A DNA stretch of 64,000 nucleotides, taken from the NCBI GenBank assembly GCA_022453515.1, contig JAJNNY010000037.1:62001-126000 (forward strand), read 5' to 3'. Of this stretch, positions 58,201 through 64,000 are shown piece by piece. The stretch's first letter is position 1; each line of letters starts with the position of its first letter. The notes under the pieces are model-generated. The model had not been told where the DNA came from, ran no database searches, and saw only the letters and a program-made list of their open reading frames with translations. The translations under genes were made by a program, and so were the position numbers. This DNA comes from Astrocystis sublimbata. Lineage: Eukaryota; Ascomycota; Sordariomycetes; Xylariales; Xylariaceae.

Positions 58201-59723
58201 ATTCGTCGATGACAGGAGAGTACACCTTGCTTGTATGTGATTATGCGCTAGCGCTGAGGTATCGATACCTACACGGGCGTGTGTGTGTCTGGACGCAACT
58301 GCCCCTACTTGCAGTATATGCGCGTGGGATTGCTGAGGCACTGACTGATTCAGCCAGCACTTGATGATAAATACAACTAGACGTCCTCTACTCTACTGTA
58401 CCTGCCTGTCCAACCGAAGGCGTATTCTTCTTCCACTCTTGTTCCACCTTAGCCTGACCAACATATCCAAACCTCCAAAGGTTGAAATCAACATCCTGCC
58501 AGGTCCTCTCTACTACTTAGTACACACGCATGCACACGCACTCACTACACTACCCCTTATTCCTTACTCGTAGAATTTCGTCACAGTCCGTCTTATCAGC
58601 CCCACGGCCCCTACAGTAGGCTGGACTCGGCTGGAGTAGGTGGTAAGGTAAGAGACAAATCGGAGCCAAGACGCGAAAAGACTGGAGCTAAGCTGGGGAC
58701 TATCTGCCTTAGAGCACAGCGCTCTGAAGCTTATCTTGTGGTGGTGGGTTGCCCTCTGTCTGCCCGAGTGGCACAAGACCGGCCACCAGATTGAAGACCA
58801 GATGGCTGATGCGTCTAACTTTAGCACCTCCACAACCGTTCACCTTGGTCGACTTGGTCGCTCTAAGCCTGTACTTAAGCTTACGGTAGTCTCTGGACAC
58901 ACTTTAGACGTGCTCTAGTGGCATTACCCCGCCTCACTCTCCGACCAGGCCATCCCTGGCAGCAGCAGCAGTAGCCTGGCCTCCATTCTGGACAGAGCAT
59001 CACTGGACAGTATCCCAGACACTGTCGTAGGCCCAGCTCCCGGATTGGGAGGTGTCCAATACATCTACAAGCAACACCTCTTTCTCGTCCATCACCCATC
59101 GTCCATCACCCATCGTCCATCACCCATCGTCCATCACCCATCGTCCATCATCCATCATCCGAGCCAGCAACGCACCCTCCTCACCTCTCCTGATACTTGT
59201 TTATATCTTTGTCCCCATCGCCTGCGACCTGATCGAGACCTGCAGCCGCCTGCTCGGACTGTAACTGTTCTTCGTCAGGGATAGCGTCGCATCACAGTTC
59301 GCCACGCATCAAGCATCAGACGTCGCACGGTTCATTTAATAGTTCGTACGATACCTCGTCCCATTCCACCCATACAAAGGACCATCTCTTCCGATTGATT
59401 GTTTCACGGAGTCGAGGCCCTGGCGCACCACTCTCATAACCACTGCACCGGCTCATTCCAACACATAAGAGTACCTCACCCCCATTTCGCGATCTTCATT
59501 CAACCATTCCAACAAAGAAGTCGCGAGCTATTCTCGGAAATCCACCAACCATTCATAGGCATCATTGTCACCACCACCACACCCCCCCAACGGTCTCATT
59601 CGAAGGCTCTCGAATTGGCCGTTCTGAAATACTCGAACCACGATTGACGAGGTCATCGCCCGTCACTGGATTCAATCGCCTTTACATTACACCTCCACCT
59701 CCATCACAGCCACAACCACAACC
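55242..59723. other. 4.5-kb gene-poor region
   Basis: No convincing gene. The stretch 55420-55560 is CTCGCAC-rich low complexity. 56014..56547 (minus) is open for 177 codons but looks random. The last 700 bp is pyrimidine-rich and probably the long leader/promoter of the gene at 59724. Confidence 0.5.
59087..59160. repeat. 14-bp minisatellite, four copies plus degenerate tail
   Basis: Four perfect tandem copies of GTCCATCACCCATC are followed by a shortened ATC-rich copy. They sit about 560 bp upstream of the next start codon. Confidence 0.9.
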
Positions 59724-60560
59724 ATGTCAAACGACAACTCAGGCAGACGATCGCCCAACGAGCGTCGGGGCTCGGTCACCTCGGCGGCCTTCTCCAACCT
59801 TTTCCGTCGAAACTCGGTCTCGGGTTCTGCCAACGGGAATGGCTACGGCAATGGTGCCGGTCGTGAGTCCGTGTCGGCTGCCGCTGCACGCGATCAACGC
59901 CGGCGACTATCCGTGACCACATTGGGCCTCTCGGGTGGTTCGCCGCCATCTGCTTCTGTGCCCTACGGCCTTCGCCGAGGCAGCATCTCCACCAACAATT
60001 CCGACTCCATCGACGAGAGTGCAATTGAGGACGACGAGCCTGCCAAGGTGCCCTCGACTTCTCCCTTCACCAGACGCACCAGTTTCGGCGCTCAGGCCAT
60101 GCTCAACATGCGAGGCGGTCAAACTAGTCCTGGTTCCGGTAGGCCTCCCCAGAATGCGAGCCATACAGCTGCTGCAACCCCCCGCCAAACTCCCGGTGCC
60201 TCGTCCTACTCCGCTGCTTCCGCGAGACGGATGAGCACCTCTCAGGCAAGCAACACACTATCCGCAAGAACACCTTCTGACATGACTCCCGCTCGCTCAG
60301 AAAACGGTTACAACTGGACTGAGCAGCTTAGATACCGCGCCGAGAGCAGCGTTAGTGGCCAACGTCCTACATTTAGTTCTGTATCGGCAGCTCCTAGCTC
60401 GCCCCCTCGGACCAATCCCCAACACGACCGTGCCAATTCCGTTTCGGATATGCCAGAGCCACCTCGACAGCCTGAGGTCATGAAGCCCCGACACCACGAA
60501 CGGCCCAAGCCTGACCACATGCAGGAGCGTATCCTCAAAGGCGACTTCTACATGGATTGA
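59724..60560 (+). CDS. Low-complexity fungal protein with repeated RRxS-type sites
   Basis: A single exon of 278 residues beginning at ATG. It is Ser/Arg/Pro-rich and probably disordered. It carries six basophilic phosphorylation-like sites: RRGSV, RRNSV, RRRLSV, RRGSI, RRTSF and RRMST. These fit the PKA consensus R-R-x-S/T or close variants. The C-terminus is a sharply different, ordered-looking block: DHMQERILKGDFYMD. I believe this end is conserved in other filamentous fungi, but I cannot name the family. A regulated adaptor under cAMP/PKA control is an inference. The long pyrimidine-rich upstream leader suggests translational or stress control. Confidence 0.78.
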   Translation: MSNDNSGRRSPNERRGSVTSAAFSNLFRRNSVSGSANGNGYGNGAGRESVSAAAARDQRRRLSVTTLGLSGGSPPSASVPYGLRRGSISTNNSDSIDESAIEDDEPAKVPSTSPFTRRTSFGAQAMLNMRGGQTSPGSGRPPQNASHTAAATPRQTPGASSYSAASARRMSTSQASNTLSARTPSDMTPARSENGYNWTEQLRYRAESSVSGQRPTFSSVSAAPSSPPRTNPQHDRANSVSDMPEPPRQPEVMKPRHHERPKPDHMQERILKGDFYMD

Positions 60561-62461
60561 GCGTACCAACTGCACACATAACGTGGAAGTCCATCGACCC
60601 GCACAGGCAATTGTGGCGCGCACCGATGCAACCATCATACCATCATACAGCCATTGATACAACCATCGAGTTGGGCATGCTGCCCAAGCTCGCTTTTACT
60701 GCAAGCTTTCTTATATTCATTGCACATCTATTGCTGTCAGCTATTTAGGCATCACTTTACAGGTTTCGCAGGCGTTAGACCCAAGGATGGCAATCGGCAG
60801 CAAATTGCTAGGCACTCTCCGGTTCGAGAGTGGGAAGGCGTTGAAATCGGCCCCGAGACTACCTAAATCTAGGCATTCGATCTCGCTCATTTGGAGATGG
60901 GCTTCATGCGATCAAACGAGGCAAACTGGTCGACTAAAATGTACGCTAGGAACATGTCTTGATATCCAACCGACTGAAACACAACACGACAGGCAGTGGA
61001 ATCAGACTCATGAGCTTTTATGAACAAGCAGCTTATTCAGGTTGCTCTATTTGCACATACATGTATGATATGGTCGAAGACACCCAAGGGGATGAAGATG
61101 ACTACCTTTTTGGAAGGAGGGGGATACAGTGGACAGTTTGCCTGTGAAGTTGAGTGAGGAGGAACACTGTATGAAAGATACAACACACAATTAGAAAGTG
61201 CTCAAGCATGATCACCACCTCCGTCCATCCTACCACTGTGAGTTTTGGATCACGAACTATCAACGTCCCCGTTCTGTACATGATGTGATATGCATGAAGT
61301 TTGCGGCCCGTATCGAACAATAGATCGTACGGTAGGGATTATGACTGTACAAGGTTGCGTGTTTTAGTCTCGGCTTTCCTGGGCTACGATCCCGACATGA
61401 ATAGATATGTTGAGATGTATCACACCCAGAGCCAGGATCAAGCGGCTGTATATAGGCAGGCAATGGAGAAGGGTGGGTTTCACAAGGTTCCGGTGGGAGG
61501 ACCCGGCCGGCATACCATGCCATGCCATGCAAGTAACATGAGCTATCCTAGCGCAACGGGAACAGGATCGAGATCTGGGTATAGCCTCTAGGCATGGGGC
61601 AGCATGAGCATGGTACGGGTTCGGACATGGGTTGGTTTAAGCGAGTGGTTTGGACCCGCGGCTCTGCATGTAAGGTACCGTAACCAACCGATGTTCGTAC
61701 GATTAGACGGATCTTATCGGACGATTGTTCCAGAACCCCTTGAGTGCGAATAGAAGGGCCACGCGGCGTGTCGAGGGAGGGACCCGGCCGGTAGGCATGC
61801 ACGTGCTGTATTGTTACCTAGGTATATCTTAACACATGTTTAAGTGTTGGTTGTAAATGGGACGGGACGGGAGGGAAGGAGATCTATATATGCGATGCTA
61901 TATCTCCGTAGCATGCCGGGGCATGGGTTAACTAAACGAACGTTTGGGCCCGTGGCTTTCACATGATATACTCTCTCATTTTCGTATGATGTGTTTATTC
62001 TCGGATCATCCGTTCTTAAGCGCGACTCGATCCGTAGTATGGTGTGAGTGCTATACACATAACATTCCCACAAGTTCAATATCTTGCTGAAGTGGCGGGC
62101 CTCGATTACCTAGGCAGGCATGGCGCCGAGTGACTCTAATCGAACCATGTTGGAAGCCTAAGGTCTACGCAGATAGAGTTCGACGTTATAAAGCGTCAGC
62201 TCTACCTTGACCCAGGCTCCTAGAGATATCGATAGCTTCACACGCCATCTCTTGTGTATAATTGTCAACATCTTTGGGTTTGGAGGTCAGTTACTGCTGT
62301 CCAGTGTTAGTGTCACCCTACTCGCACGGCTTGCGGTCGGTGACGACATGGCCGGTTGGGCAACGCTGTTGCCCTTGGTCGGTCAATTCTGGAGAGTGAC
62401 GCCTCAGGAATTCGGTATGAAACGAGCCTAAGAACTTTCATGGTTCTATAACTACAGCTTT
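60561..62461. other. 1.9-kb region without supported gene; diverged repeats
   Basis: It contains two diverged copies of a roughly 50-bp sequence (about 61624-61671 and 61918-61966) and two GGACCCGGCCGG segments (about 61499 and 61779). A CATGC-type run lies at about 61511-61530. No frame looks coding. Confidence 0.5.
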
Positions 62462-64000
62462 CTATGTCTGTCTATTGATCCAGAATCGTCTCACAAACCT
62501 GTCAGGAGCACGAAGATAGTGGTATTCCCTCCGCATAGCACTGTCCAACATAAAATCAAGAAGATTCTGCTGCCTGGGGTCTGTCCAACGAGGATGGCGA
62601 ATAGAGTACCGACAGATATGTAAAAAAACAGGAATAAAGAGAAACGTAAGAGATAAACGCAGAAATATAGTTATGAAAAATGATATAGCGCTTGCCACCC
62701 AGAAACACAAGCATCCGAACCATACCCGCTCACTGGCAAGCCACTGTCGAAATGTTTCGTTTCGGCCGAGCCCCTCAAAAGACATGGAGCCACCATTCAA
62801 CTCCGCTTCTATTGCCCGCTTCAACTGTCGATCCGTGGTAGTTGACACTTTGGCATCGGTGTTTATCAATTGCTCATCGATACTCGCGACAAGAATACCC
62901 AAAGCTTGGTATCCTTGAGGAGGCTCGTTGTCCTTCTCAAGCCGATGATGAGCATTGTTTAACAAAGATACTACAAGACAACCTATGGCCCAAAATGCGA
63001 CAAACAAGAACAGCAGCAGTGTCTGGAGGAACGAGGCGCCCCACTGATACCTCTACCATCAAAGCTTTGTTAGCCTACTCATATCATGATACTCCCGGGA
63101 TTTGACTGGGCTCACATCTTTAACAGGTATACAGACCCCTCTCTGCCTAATATCCTCAACCTGATAAGTCCTATTGGAGTAATCCCAGGTCATCTTTTCC
63201 CGATCCGAGTTTGTCTGATTGAAACTAGCGAAAGGCACTAGGTTGTTGTTATATTCGCGAATAAATGTTTCATTCAGTGTAGCATAGCCACTTGCACTGC
63301 TAATCAAAGTTGGCAACGCTAGAGGAAGGAGTATGCTGTAGATTAGAAACACACTAGCCAACCTCGACGGGAGACTTTTATATCTGATGAAGTCGTGAAG
63401 CAAGCGCGCAGTAGTGAAGACGGACGGCCCGCTCTCGGCGAACACGATGCGGAATGTAGCAAACGTGACGGGCTGGATAGTCATGGATTTCGTTACAAAA
63501 TTGGCGAACACTCTCCATGTCACCAGAGATAAGGTCGCTTGTCCGCCACGACCTACTACCTGCAGGGTCAAATGTCAGCTTCTTCAAGATTCACCTGCTG
63601 ACAACAGAAGTGATGCAAAGAGGAGCAGATCAGCGTCTTACTAAGCCCCAGGTCGTGTCCACAACCTTTGCCTGTGTAAATGTCAAATTTCCAGTAGCAA
63701 TGTTTATTTGGAAGAAATCCGAGGTTGAATAGACATCAGTGAAGCTACGATCGTATTTAAAGGATCCGCCAACGCTGCAAATGCCCGGGTCTCCTCGGAA
63801 ACTACTGAATCCTTTGACAACGGTCATGACTGTAGCAGCGAATACGGTGAATAGAAACCACAATTTGAGGCTGGTACCGCTCTGTCGCACGTCCGCCACC
63901 GCCTGGTGATAGAATTGGAAATGGTGCTTGTCGACTAGCGAAGCGGTTATGTTCGATTGAGAGAAATGTCTGTTCGTGTTCTCGTCCCCAAGTTGTTGCT
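62462..64000 (-). CDS. Multi-pass fungal membrane protein, 5' end outside window
   Basis: The visible exons are >64000..63642, 63559..63116 and 63052..62462; introns start GTAAGA and GTGAGC and end GCAG and GTAG, and all phases close. The first visible exon is in frame to the window edge without an ATG that looks like the start. A hydrophobic helix (LKLWFLFTVFAATVMTVV) comes first. A conserved-looking DTTWGLVVGRGGQATLSLVT block (made by splicing) and another helix (LASVFLIYSILLPLALPTL) follow. Next come a probable lumenal loop with NxS/T sites, a helix (LQTLLLFVFVAFWAIGCLVV) and two more helices near the end (CLCFWVASAISFF, LSLTFLFIPVFLHI). This architecture occurs widely in filamentous fungi as uncharacterised proteins. 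The function is unknown. Confidence 0.8.

Noticed and set aside
62125..62225. Possible minus-strand tRNA (GGTTCGATTAG, a GGTAGAGC segment and TTTATAA in reverse complement)
   Set aside because: Acceptor and T stems do not pair and the anticodon loop has the wrong size. Only fragments resemble tRNA boxes.
1..64000. CRISPR arrays, bacterial operons, riboswitches
   Set aside because: Intron-rich eukaryotic DNA. No regularly spaced direct repeats with unique spacers and no bacterial ribosome-binding layout.

Overview
The window looks like nuclear DNA of a filamentous ascomycete (Pezizomycotina). Genes are single or split by short introns of about 50-350 nt with GT(A/G)NGT donors, CTAAC/CTGAC branch sites and AG ends. 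They lie on both strands without operons. Recognisable families are typically fungal: a Fot1/pogo transposon, CDC14, PCC1, a fungal P450, a DUF202 protein and a DUF7726-like protein. Gene names and families come from reading motifs; no database search was possible. Exon boundaries were worked out by hand from splice motifs and frame closure.

Layout. 0-4.5 kb: 3' part of a GMC oxidoreductase, a proline iminopeptidase-like hydrolase and a membrane-anchored GDPD-like phosphodiesterase. 4.6-6.5 kb: a complete but dead Fot1/pogo element with 46-bp inverted ends, TA target duplication, two in-frame TAG codons and a lost catalytic Asp, all compatible with RIP. 7.4-15.3 kb: a nucleotide-sugar/triose-phosphate type transporter, then two divergent genes, one an unknown coiled-coil protein and one a DUF7726-like protein. 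16.9-20.7 kb: the divergent pair PCC1 (KEOPS subunit) and CDC14 phosphatase. 22-31 kb: type-B carboxylesterase, NAD(P)-dependent reductase, M28 metallopeptidase and an unknown coiled-coil protein. 31-35.2 kb: gene-poor, rich in simple repeats. 35.2-45 kb: HCS1-like DNA helicase, DUF202 membrane protein, cytochrome P450 and amidohydrolase.

45.6 kb holds the most striking object. It is a tRNA-Arg(UCU) gene carrying the usual intron after position 37 and a second 49-nt insert exactly at the T-stem/T-loop junction. The insert has all the marks of a spliceosomal intron (GTACGT start, CTAAC branch, TAG end). Removing both leaves a perfect 73-nt cloverleaf.

46-64 kb: two broken reading frames, an aldo/keto reductase, an alpha/beta-hydrolase whose nucleophile serine has become glutamine, a small Cys-rich protein, a second alpha/beta-hydrolase with a duplicated fragment of itself downstream, a 4.5-kb gene-poor stretch, a low-complexity protein with six RRxS-type sites, and the 3' part of a multi-pass membrane protein that runs off the window.

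The genes are mostly unrelated housekeeping and accessory enzymes. I see no biosynthetic cluster. The P450, amidohydrolase, oxidoreductase and hydrolases are not arranged around a backbone synthase. The only functional pairing by layout is PCC1/CDC14, which share one intergenic region.
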